A DNA stretch of 33,353 nt from Acidobacteriaceae bacterium (GTDB lineage Bacteria; Acidobacteriota; Terriglobia; Terriglobales; Acidobacteriaceae): positions 1 through 33,353 of the forward strand of contig JASHRH010000229.1 of NCBI GenBank assembly GCA_030037475.1, in the 5' to 3' direction. The position numbers and the translations under genes were made by a program. The notes beneath the pieces are model-generated. The model was not told the origin of the DNA, did not search any database, and was given only the letters and a program-made list of their open reading frames with translations. This document shows positions 1-7,191 of this stretch, piece by piece. How positions within the stretch are numbered: position 1 is the stretch's first letter; every line of letters starts with the position of its first letter.

Positions 1-148
1 GGTGTTTTGGTACCTGACAGATTCCATGAGACTTCGTGCTCGTTACCGATTTGACATCCCCGTTACCTTCCAGTTAACGCGGCATGTGAGCCGGATTGGG
101 GGGAATCGGCCGTCGCCGCGGAGGTGGTGATACCCACCCTATTGCCCC

Positions 149-187
149 TTCGACTCGGTCGCTGCGCTCCCTCGCTCAGGGCAGGCT
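149..187 (+). repeat. 39-bp interspersed repeat, copy 1
   Basis: This copy matches 443-481 at 37 of 39 positions; the only differences are GC versus TT at 164-165. It contains a short self-complementary block (CCCT-cgctc-AGGG). A well-conserved, hairpin-forming repeat outside genes is what REP-like interspersed repeats look like, but only two copies are visible, so genome-wide repetition is inferred. Confidence 0.7.
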
Positions 188-308
188 CCAGCGGCGATCA
201 AGGTGAGGCACCCGGTGTTCGCCGAGATGAGAAAGATCTGTCTACCACCCCACCGCGCAAGCGCGTTGGGGACCCCGGTCGAGCCGCCCCTGAGGGCGTG
301 AAAGGGAA

Positions 309-333
309 AAGCTCTGCCGCGAGGACAGAGCTT
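309..333. other. Hairpin with 8-bp perfect stem
   Basis: AAGCTCTG (309-316) and CAGAGCTT (326-333) are perfect reverse complements around a 9-base loop. No T-run follows, so it is not a typical intrinsic terminator. Its role is unknown. Confidence 0.4.
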
Positions 334-442
334 CTCGATTTCAGGGTAGAAGGTGAGAGAAATTGGGGCAAGGGAAATCGGAGGGGCGGAGGGTACGGAG
401 GTAACCCGGTTCCTATTGTCGAGAGGGAACCGCAGGTCCCCA

Positions 443-481
443 TTCGACTCGGTCGCTTTGCTCCCTCGCTCAGGGCAGGCT
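443..481 (+). repeat. 39-bp interspersed repeat, copy 2
   Basis: Second direct copy of the repeat at 149-187, in the same orientation and 294 bp downstream. The pair brackets a segment with two further hairpins and lies just upstream of the lower-GC gene block starting at 649. Confidence 0.7.
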
Positions 482-648
482 TTCGGCTTTGTTTGCCGCT
501 ACCCCGCCGGGCCGTTCCTAGCAGCAAATCCGTGCGCACGTGCTGCCGCTGGCGGCTGGCCGTTTTTAACGGGCTGGCTCGGTTTCCTGATACGATATTC
601 CATCCCTTACCCCCAAACGCCATATGTCGCAGCATCCGGAGAGTCATC

Positions 649-1557
649 ATGGCCGATTTCCTGAGAAATTTTGGTATTGGGATTATCAATCTTCTTGGAG
701 TGGCGGTTCCAGGAGCATTGCTGATCGGATTGGCAATGTTCGGATTTTTATTCCCAATGACGGCTGTCTTGCTTAACCTATCCGGCAACTCCGTCTCGAT
801 GCATTGGCCAAGAGACTCGCACTGGGTCAACATCGCAACTGTTTGCGTTCATTTCTCAATCGCTATGTTCGCCGTTCTTTCCTACGTTGCGGGCTATATT
901 CTGCGGCTAACCTCTCCCGATGGGCTGGATCGAGCCAGCGTGGGCTGGATGCAGAAGAATGGAAATGCTAGTTTCGTAACGTCCCCAGATCGAATGGACA
1001 ACAAAGTTGAAAAGGACGGCAGAGCTTACAAGGATGCATTCCCCTATTGGGGCTTTGGCACCTTTTTGGAATTGTTGGGCCATGATGAGCTACGCGAGCA
1101 CGTAACCTGGACAGACCAGACTCCTCAGAAGTGCAGCAACTCCAGGGTGAACATGTGGAAAGGAGATATCGCCCTGTACTGCCCTGATCTCGCGGCTACG
1201 GTCAATTCCGAGGAAGCTCATGTTCGCCTTATGTCGGGCACATGGCTTGCTATTCGAACGACTAGCTGGGCTGTTGGAGCCTGCTGGATTTTGACCCTGG
1301 CGGCCTTACTGTTGCCGCACGTCCTCTCCTGGGATTGGTATGATTCGATTCATTTCAGAGAAAGCGCGTGGTTCTATGCGATCCAGCTATCCATCAGCAC
1401 CGCTATGTTGTTTGGAATGTCGTGGGCACAAACACACATCGTGATGTTGTTCCACAAAAAGAGAGTTGGGGAGCTCCTGCTGGTTTGCCACGCCAAGCAT
1501 CATGCCGATGAGCGGAAAAAACAAATGAATGGTAATGCCTCTCTCACGAATGCTTAA
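649..1557 (+). CDS. Four-helix membrane protein of unknown function
   Basis: Predicted 302-aa integral membrane protein that I do not recognise. Hydrophobic segments lie at about residues 11-43, 61-86, 203-225 and 239-265. The roughly 115-residue hydrophilic stretch between segments 2 and 3 and the basic tail (about 268-302) are then on the same side, probably the cytoplasm. I chose ATG 649 rather than the far upstream in-frame ATG at 124, because the translation before residue 176 of the long frame is low-complexity and overlaps nucleotide repeats. The gene is clearly less GC-rich than most of the window, as is the next gene. Its stop lies 16 bp before the preferred start of the glycosyltransferase gene, so the two are probably co-transcribed. 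A role in membrane or surface polysaccharide biology is only a guess from that neighbour. Confidence 0.7.
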   Translation: MADFLRNFGIGIINLLGVAVPGALLIGLAMFGFLFPMTAVLLNLSGNSVSMHWPRDSHWVNIATVCVHFSIAMFAVLSYVAGYILRLTSPDGLDRASVGWMQKNGNASFVTSPDRMDNKVEKDGRAYKDAFPYWGFGTFLELLGHDELREHVTWTDQTPQKCSNSRVNMWKGDIALYCPDLAATVNSEEAHVRLMSGTWLAIRTTSWAVGACWILTLAALLLPHVLSWDWYDSIHFRESAWFYAIQLSISTAMLFGMSWAQTHIVMLFHKKRVGELLLVCHAKHHADERKKQMNGNASLTNA

Positions 1558-1573
1558 CCATGAGGATAATTCC

Positions 1574-3322
1574 ATGTTTTTAGATCGTTCAAGGGGAAAA
1601 AGAGATTTCTCTTTCGCAAACGCTCTGTTCGGCCCGCGGGCCACAGCCCTGCGAGAAAAGCTCTGCTCAACCCGCCTGCGGCACCTAGTCTTCTGCTCCT
1701 TTGAGAACCGATTCGCAAGGAGCGGAGGACTGGCGGCTGTCGCTGTCAACACCCTTCCGTTTCTGAGAGAGACAAACCAACTTGAGTCTGCATCCCTAAT
1801 GACGCCGTTCTATCCATTTCTTATGGACGCTCAACGGCTGGAGTCCACGAATATTCGGTTTCGGGTTCCGTTCTCGGGAAGCTTAATCGACGCCGAGCTT
1901 CTCCGCAGCACGTGGTCGTACTCTGTTCCGCGCGTGGGTTCGCTGTTTGAATACTATGTGAAGGCAGAGGGCTTTTTCGGTGCAAAGAATCCGCTGAGGG
2001 ATCCTTATATCTATGTGGAGAGCAGCGCTGCAGAAAATGAACGGAGGATGCGGGAAAGCGCGCTCTTCTTCTGCGCGGCAGTGCCAGCCGCGCTTGAGGC
2101 CCTTGGGTTGGTGGAGGACGTGGTCCTACACCTCCAAGAGTGGCAAACGACCCTGACCGCATTCACCGCCAAGGAAGCAATGCTCAGAGGAACCTTGCAG
2201 TCCTGTGCGATTGTGCAGACGATGCACAATCCATACGATTGCTTCATGCCCATGGAAGAACTACAGAAGATTGTGACGGACTCGTCGTGCAGGCAATCCG
2301 TCGAGAGGCTCGCTGGAGATGGACTCACTGCCTACCAGATCGGGCTGTCTCTCGTGGATGCGCCGGTGGCGACTGTCAGTGAGCATTTTGCCCAAGAGCT
2401 CACGTCGGACATTCTACAGACCGAGCACTTTGCTCCGCACTTGCAGCACCTGTTCAGCAATGGAGTTGTGGGGATTAATAACGGTCCATTTGTAGGATTC
2501 TCGAGCATGTTCCCCAAACGCGAAGGGCATACGACACAAGAAATAGGTGAAACTAAACAGGAAGCACGAAGATCGCTCCTGAAAGTCCTGCACGAATACG
2601 CGCCGCCGGAACGATTCGGAGAGCTGACATACAGAGAGAATAGCATTCTGAAGCTTCCCGATGATGTTCCGATCATCGTTATGAGCGGGCGACTCGATCC
2701 GATGCAGAAAGGATATGACATCCTCATCGAGGCTCTGGAACGTTTTGCACCGGATGAAATCAAAGCCGTTCTGACGCCCTTAGCGATCAGAGACTCTGAC
2801 CTCGACTGCTTTCGGAAAGCGTCTGCAGGAACCTGCAAAGGAAACCTGGTCGTGTTTCCAATTCGGATGGCGCAGGGATATGTGGAACTACAAACAGGCA
2901 GCACGTTTGGCATAATGCCCTCTATTTACGAGCCATTTGGTGCGGCCATTGAGTACATGGCAAACGGGACGGTCAACGTCGCACGCCGGACCGGCGGTCT
3001 GGTTGACCAAGTGATTGATGCTGAGACCGGCTTCCTGTATCGGGAGGACGAGTCTTCGTACACGTCTGTCAACATCGAGAACTTTGCGGCAAACAGCGCG
3101 AATGTCCTGGCCCGGAAGAGGAACCTGTGGGCAAGAAGCATGGCAGATGCCCTTGAAATGACCCTCAGAAAGGCACTAGCTGTCTACCGGGAGCATCGTG
3201 AGGGCTACTACGAGATGATTCGCCGGGGATTCGAAAAGGCGGCAGAATTTAGCTGGGAGAAGAACGCAGGCGAATACTGGAAGGTTTATCGGATGGCAGT
3301 TCAGTTGAGAATTGACGGATGA
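1574..3322 (+). CDS. Glycogen/starch synthase-like glycosyltransferase (GT5-like, GT-B fold)
   Basis: Predicted 582-aa cytoplasmic retaining glycosyltransferase. Enzymes of this family move glucose from ADP- or UDP-glucose to a growing alpha-glucan. Family landmarks are in the expected order: an N-terminal SGGLAAV segment (50-56) corresponding to the K-x-GGL-x-DV nucleotide-sugar loop, HLQEWQT (186-192) corresponding to the HDWQT region, TMHNPYD (216-222), SGRLDPMQKG (371-380), and PSIYEPFG followed by RRTGGLVD (449-478), the typical GT5 acceptor/donor region. The loop lysine is Arg49 and the usual Asp is Ala55, so this is a divergent member and the donor is uncertain. ATG 1574 is preferred because GAGG at 1562-1565 lies 8 bases upstream; in-frame ATGs at 1529 and 1550 overlap the previous gene. 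GC is lower than in downstream genes, which suggests acquisition by transfer together with its partner. Confidence 0.8.
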   Translation: MFLDRSRGKRDFSFANALFGPRATALREKLCSTRLRHLVFCSFENRFARSGGLAAVAVNTLPFLRETNQLESASLMTPFYPFLMDAQRLESTNIRFRVPFSGSLIDAELLRSTWSYSVPRVGSLFEYYVKAEGFFGAKNPLRDPYIYVESSAAENERRMRESALFFCAAVPAALEALGLVEDVVLHLQEWQTTLTAFTAKEAMLRGTLQSCAIVQTMHNPYDCFMPMEELQKIVTDSSCRQSVERLAGDGLTAYQIGLSLVDAPVATVSEHFAQELTSDILQTEHFAPHLQHLFSNGVVGINNGPFVGFSSMFPKREGHTTQEIGETKQEARRSLLKVLHEYAPPERFGELTYRENSILKLPDDVPIIVMSGRLDPMQKGYDILIEALERFAPDEIKAVLTPLAIRDSDLDCFRKASAGTCKGNLVVFPIRMAQGYVELQTGSTFGIMPSIYEPFGAAIEYMANGTVNVARRTGGLVDQVIDAETGFLYREDESSYTSVNIENFAANSANVLARKRNLWARSMADALEMTLRKALAVYREHREGYYEMIRRGFEKAAEFSWEKNAGEYWKVYRMAVQLRIDG

Positions 3323-3483
3323 AACCTAGATCCCTTTTCACCACCGTCTACCCATCGGAACGAAGCGATAGTCTTCGCCAGGAAATCAGCCGTGATGACG
3401 GTGACAATGCCCTTTCAAGTCGGGTTGCCGGTGTGGTGCGGTCCGCATCGTGTCCCTCAAAGTTGGTTGCTGCCCTCCGAAGA

Positions 3484-3588
3484 ACACAGTGCTTACGCAC
3501 TGGCTGTTGGCGCTGTGTCGCGGTAGGGATACGGCTTACGCCGTATCCCCGCACAGATCCGGACGAGCGGATTTCTCGCATCCGGTCC
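3484..3588 (+). ncRNA. Candidate structured RNA with tandem TTAC-loop hairpins
   Basis: Two perfect hairpins share the same closed loop, C-TTAC-G: 3487-3502 (6-bp stem CAGTGC/GCACTG) and 3526-3549 (10-bp stem GGGATACGGC/GCCGTATCCC). A third, weaker one spans about 3559-3588. The segment CTGTGT at 3513-3518 can pair upstream with ACACAG (3484-3489), and its CTGTG part can instead pair downstream with CACAG (3552-3556), so two exclusive folds are possible. The strand is assumed from the flanking plus-strand genes. It matches no RNA family that I recognise; it may equally be a DNA-level repeat or a 3' end structure of the glycosyltransferase mRNA. Confidence 0.3.
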
Positions 3589-3833
3589 TGCCTCAGGCGG
3601 CGGCGCACAGACGACGCGGAGGATAAGGATGGCAGATGCGGGCCGGAGGGAGTCAGCGGCGGGCAACGCTGGTAACGGCGCCGTACGATTGCAAGATACT
3701 TATCAGCTCCATTTTCCATTGCCTCTCGGCCTGACCGCGCGCGAGCGACTCCGCCCATCAGGCACTCGGTTGCGGTAGTACGGCATGTCAGTTTCGACGG
3801 GATGACGGCTTTTTCTACTACAGAGAGTGAATG

Positions 3834-3894
3834 GATTCCGAAGGCGTGGGCCGCCGAAGACGAAGATTCGTCCGTTACAAAAATCTTCGGAATC
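3834..3894 (+). promoter_or_regulatory. Long inverted repeat upstream of the GGDEF gene
   Basis: GATTCCGAAG (3834-3843) and CTTCGGAATC (3885-3894) are perfect 10-bp reverse complements. Inside lies a perfect palindrome, GACGAAGATTCGTC (3859-3872), and its GAAGATT can alternatively pair with AATCTTC at 3882-3888. A possible -10 hexamer, TACACT (3909-3914), follows the right arm, so the repeat could be an operator over the -35 region. If transcription starts further upstream it could be a switchable leader. Confidence 0.4.
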
Positions 3895-3978
3895 TGCCAG
3901 CGCTGCGCTACACTCAGTCTCACCAGTACACAGCATCATCAGGCGGGCCCGGCTTTGGAGTCAGAACAGAGATTCCGG

Positions 3979-5469
3979 ATGAGACCTTCCGCGCTCATTG
4001 CCATCAGCGCCGGGATGATTCTTGTCCACGCCCTGCTCAATACGTTCTTTCACGGCGCCGGGTTCACCATCTCCTATCTGTCGTGGTCGTTCTGGTCGCT
4101 GGCGGCCACCCTGGCCTGCCTGTGGCGGGCACTGCACTGCCCTCGTTCGGTCCGCACCCACTGGTGGCTGGCTGCCGTTTCTCTGTTCCTCATCTTCTTC
4201 GCCGCAGCCATTGAGGCGCCCGCGGAGATCTTCTTCAAAGCCGTGCCCACCGTGGCCCAGGCCGGCGATTTCTTCTTCTTTTCTTCCTTCGTTCCGATCC
4301 TGCTCGCCCTCACGCTGCCGGAAGAAGGCATGCTGCTCCGTTTCACCTTCGTGCTGGACTGTCTCCAGGCCGCGGCCTGCGCGTGCCTCGCCTACACCGT
4401 CCTCTTCGGGGCGTTCCCTTTCAGCGGCGAGCCCGCGCAGGCCATCGCTTATGCGCCCCTGGAGTACACCTACGACACCGAGTACCTGGCCGTGGTTCTG
4501 ATCGCCGCGCTGCGCTATTTCCTCGGCACACGCAACACAGAGGACCGCTTTTTCTTCCGTTCCATTCTGCTGTACTGCTCGCTCTATGCCCTGTGCTCCG
4601 GGATCTATAACCATCACAACGGCAAATACACGCTCACCAACGGCATGGACGCGCTCAACGACATTCCCTCCGCGGCGCTGGCCCTCGCCGCGATCTTCGC
4701 GCCCGCCGCGATCGAATCTACGTCGAGCTTCGCCAGCCGCCGCGTGCTCGTCCGCCTCGTCGACAACGCGCGCCCGGTTTTCCTCTCGCTGGCGCTGATT
4801 GGCCTGAGCGCCGCAGTCGCGGTCCGCCACTTTGCCGCGGCCTTCGCGTTCATCTTCGGCGCCTTTATCCTCTACAGCCTCCGCGCCTCGATGCTGCAAA
4901 GCAAGGCAGAGCAGGCCCAGGCCTTACTGGAACAGTCGAACAGCCGCCTCTCCGCAATCGCGCTCCTCGACAGCCTGACCGGAATCACCAACCGCCGCGG
5001 TTTCGACGAGTGCCTCGCGCTGGAGTGGGGACGCGCGCAGCGGACCGGCCAGCCGCTCTCGTTGCTGCTGATCGACGTCGACCACTTCAAGCACATCAAT
5101 GACACGTATGGCCACCCGGCCGGCGACGAATGCCTCCGCTACGCCGTGCGGGTGCTGGGCGAAGCTCTTCGCCCTACTGATCTCATCGCGCGCTATGGCG
5201 GCGACGAGCTGGCCGTCCTTCTGCCGGAAACCGGCTCCGCCGGCGCGTCCACGGTCGCCGGCCGCATCCGCTCCGTGATGGCAAAGGACGTCCCCGCCGG
5301 AGCCTCATGCCCCATTACTGTCAGCATTGGCGTCTCCACCTGGGGTACAGAGGAAGACGCCGGCCCGGACCAGCTCGTTTCCGCGGCCGACCGCGCCCTC
5401 TACGCGGCCAAGCAGAACGGACGCGATCGGATCGAACTGGTGGACCTGCGCTCGATCGCGGCGAGGTAG
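3979..5469 (+). CDS. Membrane-anchored diguanylate cyclase (GGDEF domain)
   Basis: Predicted 496-aa protein that condenses two GTP into cyclic-di-GMP, the second messenger for biofilm and motility control. The N-terminal half consists of about eight hydrophobic helices up to roughly residue 290 and resembles an integral-membrane sensor. A short coiled-coil-like linker follows, then a complete GGDEF domain from DSLTG (331) onward. The active-site loop is GGDEL (407-411), a variant with Leu for the final Phe. The DVDHFKHIND metal/nucleotide segment is present. The inhibitory RxxD I-site (RPTD, 398-401) sits exactly five residues before the signature, so product inhibition is expected. ATG 3979 is chosen because it opens directly into the first helix; the in-frame ATG at 3802 would add 59 residues with no membrane or domain character and would cross an inverted repeat. 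The ligand sensed is unknown. Confidence 0.9.
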   Translation: MRPSALIAISAGMILVHALLNTFFHGAGFTISYLSWSFWSLAATLACLWRALHCPRSVRTHWWLAAVSLFLIFFAAAIEAPAEIFFKAVPTVAQAGDFFFFSSFVPILLALTLPEEGMLLRFTFVLDCLQAAACACLAYTVLFGAFPFSGEPAQAIAYAPLEYTYDTEYLAVVLIAALRYFLGTRNTEDRFFFRSILLYCSLYALCSGIYNHHNGKYTLTNGMDALNDIPSAALALAAIFAPAAIESTSSFASRRVLVRLVDNARPVFLSLALIGLSAAVAVRHFAAAFAFIFGAFILYSLRASMLQSKAEQAQALLEQSNSRLSAIALLDSLTGITNRRGFDECLALEWGRAQRTGQPLSLLLIDVDHFKHINDTYGHPAGDECLRYAVRVLGEALRPTDLIARYGGDELAVLLPETGSAGASTVAGRIRSVMAKDVPAGASCPITVSIGVSTWGTEEDAGPDQLVSAADRALYAAKQNGRDRIELVDLRSIAAR

Positions 5470-5578
5470 CTTCCCTCCCACCCTGTCGCCAACGACGGCG
5501 ACAATCACCCCACCATGCCAACTGCCTGCGTGCTGGGGCCCCGGATAAGAATGGGGCATCCGCGATTCGCTTTGAAGG

Positions 5579-6061
5579 CTAATTGCGCTCCCAGAAATGC
5601 GGCGGTTCGATGCCCAGCGCGCGGAGATACACGTATCCCTGGCCGCGGTGGTGAATCTCGTTGTCGATGGCGTACTGGAACATGCCGGTGCCGGTGTTCG
5701 TGTAAAAGCCGAAGGCGGTATCGGTTTCGGCGAAGCGGTGCGGCGGGATCTTCGGAAACGCCTCATCGATGGCCGCAGTCTGCTCGTCCCACAGGTGGAG
5801 CAGATCGGCCCTGGTGGTGGGTTTCTCGCCCGCGAACTTCTCCCACTTGCCGGTGGAGACGCCGTTGACGACCGGCATGCCCACGTTGATGCACTCGAAG
5901 GCCAGCTCGGCGAAGGGCCTCATGCCGCCGATTGAAAACTGAAAGAGCTTGTCTTCCGGGAAGGCTTCGATGGTGCGGCGGGTGAGCCGGCGATGCTCCT
6001 GCCAATGCTGTAACAATTCGTCGGCGGTCATCACGCTGACGGATTTCGTTTCTGTTGCCAT
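5579..6061 (-). CDS. DinB-family protein
   Basis: Predicted 160-aa four-helix-bundle protein of the DinB/YfiT-like superfamily, whose members are small, usually metal-binding and mostly of unknown role (some act as thiol S-transferases). The recognisable part is the C-terminal DNEIHHRGQ motif (133-141) followed by YLRALGIEPP. In metal-binding members a His normally stands at the Asn134 position and another in helix 2, where this protein has FECINVGM (55-62), so the canonical three-His site looks incomplete. A strong ribosome-binding site, GGAGG, lies 9 bases before the ATG. It is transcribed divergently from the WYL regulator across 96 bp and converges with the GGDEF gene, which suggests that the regulator controls it. 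Confidence 0.85.
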   Translation of the reverse strand: MATETKSVSVMTADELLQHWQEHRRLTRRTIEAFPEDKLFQFSIGGMRPFAELAFECINVGMPVVNGVSTGKWEKFAGEKPTTRADLLHLWDEQTAAIDEAFPKIPPHRFAETDTAFGFYTNTGTGMFQYAIDNEIHHRGQGYVYLRALGIEPPHFWERN

Positions 6062-6117
6062 TGTTGATTTCCTCCGTGTCGCCCAATTTGGGTTGAGAAC
6101 AGGCTACGAGACATTCC

Positions 6118-6132
6118 CGACAGAACATGTCG
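6118..6132. promoter_or_regulatory. Inverted repeat in the dinB-like/WYL divergent promoter
   Basis: CGACA-gaaca-TGTCG forms a perfect 5-bp inverted repeat around 5 bases, in the 96-bp region between the divergent DinB-like and WYL genes and 25 bp before the regulator start. This position suits an operator for the HTH-WYL protein. No binding is shown. Confidence 0.35.
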
Positions 6133-6157
6133 TAAATTGGAGCGAGGCTGAATATTC

Positions 6158-7141
6158 ATGTACGACCCGATTCTGCGCGTGCTGACGGTGCTGGAGATTC
6201 TGCAGGCACGCGAATCCGTGACCGGAGCGGAGCTGGCTGAGCGGCTGGAAGTGGACCTGCGCACGGTGCAACGGTACATTGTACGGCTGAAGGATCTGAA
6301 GATTCCGGTCGAGTCGTCGCGGGGCGTGGGCGGCGCGTACCGGTTGCGGCCTGGGTATCAGCTGCCGCCGCTGCTGCTGACGAATGAGGAGGCATTTGCG
6401 CTGTCGCTGGGGCTGCGGGCGCTGCGGCAGGTGGGCCTGGCGGCGTTTGCTCCGGCAACCGAGGGCGCGCTGGAGAAGCTGGGGCGCGTGCTGCCGGCGG
6501 CGCTGCGGGAGAGCCTGCGGACGGTGGAGGACGTAGTCGCCATCGAGCCGGGACCATGGGTGGTGTCGACGTCGGTGGAGGCGCTGATGCGGGCAGCGAC
6601 CGCGATCCGCAGCGGGCGACGGGTGCGGTTTCGGTACCGCTCGCATAGCGGGCGGATGTCGCAGCGTCAGATTGAGCCGTGGGCGGCTCTGCATACGGAT
6701 GGGCGGTGGTATCTGATCGGGTATTGCCTGACGCGGCGGGCACCGCGAACCTTTCGGCTGGATCGGGTGACGGACCTGGAGCTGTGCGCGGAGAGATTCC
6801 GCCGGCCGGCGGACTTCGACGCGCGGCAGTACCTGGCGGAGCACATGCCGTTCGTGCAGACGGACTACCAGATCGACGTGTGGATCGACATGCCGGCGGA
6901 AGAGGCCGAGCGCAGCTTCGCGCCATGGAGGATTGCCACCGAACCGGAAGGCGAGGGAACGCGGCTGCGCTGCGGGCGCGATCGGCTGGAGCTGTTTGCG
7001 GCGATGCTGCTGAGCCTGGGGCGGAGGATCGTCGTGCACAGTCCGGCGGAACTGCGAGAGACGTTCCGGCAACTGGCGCGGCAGGCGACGGAGGCTGCGG
7101 GCCGTGGAACCGCTCGAAAAGCAGCGGCAAGGAGCGGGTGA
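6158..7141 (+). CDS. HTH-WYL (YafY/DeoR-type) transcriptional regulator
   Basis: Predicted 327-aa DNA-binding regulator. Residues about 3-60 form an N-terminal winged helix-turn-helix of the HTH_11 type (GAELAERLEVDLRTVQRYI), followed by GVGGAYRLRPGYQLPPL, typical of YafY-like regulators. The WYL domain is in the middle, with the diagnostic DGRWYLIGYCLTRR segment and the nearby FRLDRV. A WCX-like C-terminal extension (about 240-310) completes the architecture. WYL domains are thought to bind ligands, in several studied cases nucleic acids or nucleotides; none is known here. The only obvious target is the divergent DinB-like gene, through the shared 96-bp region with an inverted repeat. It converges with rsmI. 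Confidence 0.9.
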   Translation: MYDPILRVLTVLEILQARESVTGAELAERLEVDLRTVQRYIVRLKDLKIPVESSRGVGGAYRLRPGYQLPPLLLTNEEAFALSLGLRALRQVGLAAFAPATEGALEKLGRVLPAALRESLRTVEDVVAIEPGPWVVSTSVEALMRAATAIRSGRRVRFRYRSHSGRMSQRQIEPWAALHTDGRWYLIGYCLTRRAPRTFRLDRVTDLELCAERFRRPADFDARQYLAEHMPFVQTDYQIDVWIDMPAEEAERSFAPWRIATEPEGEGTRLRCGRDRLELFAAMLLSLGRRIVVHSPAELRETFRQLARQATEAAGRGTARKAAARSG

Positions 7142-7191
7142 AGGCGTGCGGAATTATCGGGCACGAGGCAGCAAGCGGAAACAGAGAGCGA

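Larger units (their letters stand above)
1..648. other. Non-coding region with repeats and hairpins
   Basis: No convincing gene is seen here. A long frame is open from position 124 into the membrane-protein gene, but its translation before residue 176 is low-complexity and Pro/Arg/Ser-rich, and it crosses two copies of a nucleotide repeat, so I treat it as non-coding. The stretch holds the 39-bp repeats at 149-187 and 443-481, and hairpins at 248-271 (11-bp arms with one mismatch) and 309-333 (8-bp arms, 9-nt loop). The first 120 bases contain a short direct repeat of CGTTACC. The frame open from base 1 ends at a stop at 52-54 and encodes nothing recognisable. Confidence 0.55.
3323..3978. other. 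Structured intergenic region before the diguanylate cyclase
   Basis: No gene is supported here. A plus-strand frame from 3319 (its ATG overlaps the glycosyltransferase TGA) and a minus-strand frame of similar length both give Arg/Ser-rich translations without any recognisable pattern. The region instead holds a row of hairpins between 3484 and 3588, and a 10-bp inverted repeat at 3834-3894 with a nested palindrome. Confidence 0.5.

Noticed and set aside
1-120. Possible terminal repeats of an IS21-type element (TGACAGATTCC and TTGACATCCCC blocks)
   Set aside because: The resemblance is short and from memory only; no transposase or matching opposite end is in the window.
124-648. N-terminal extension of the membrane-protein gene by 175 codons
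   Set aside because: The translation is low-complexity, crosses two 39-bp nucleotide repeats, and the natural membrane-protein start is at 649.
3320-3526. Glycosyltransferase frame stays open for 67 codons after its TGA, with a possible 43-aa product from ATG 3395
   Set aside because: A frame this long is common by chance at this GC content; there is no ribosome-binding site or recognisable sequence, and the C-terminus before TGA already fits the family.
3319-3675. 118-codon frame overlapping the glycosyltransferase stop as ATGA
   Set aside because: The product is Arg/Ser-rich without pattern, the hairpins run through it, and a minus-strand frame of similar quality overlaps it.
3802-3978. 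59-residue N-terminal extension of the GGDEF protein
   Set aside because: It has no membrane or domain character and covers the inverted repeat at 3834-3894; ATG 3979 opens directly into the first helix.
3961-4899. 312-codon minus-strand frame under the GGDEF gene
   Set aside because: It is a Glu/Arg/Gly-rich shadow of the diguanylate cyclase on the opposite strand.
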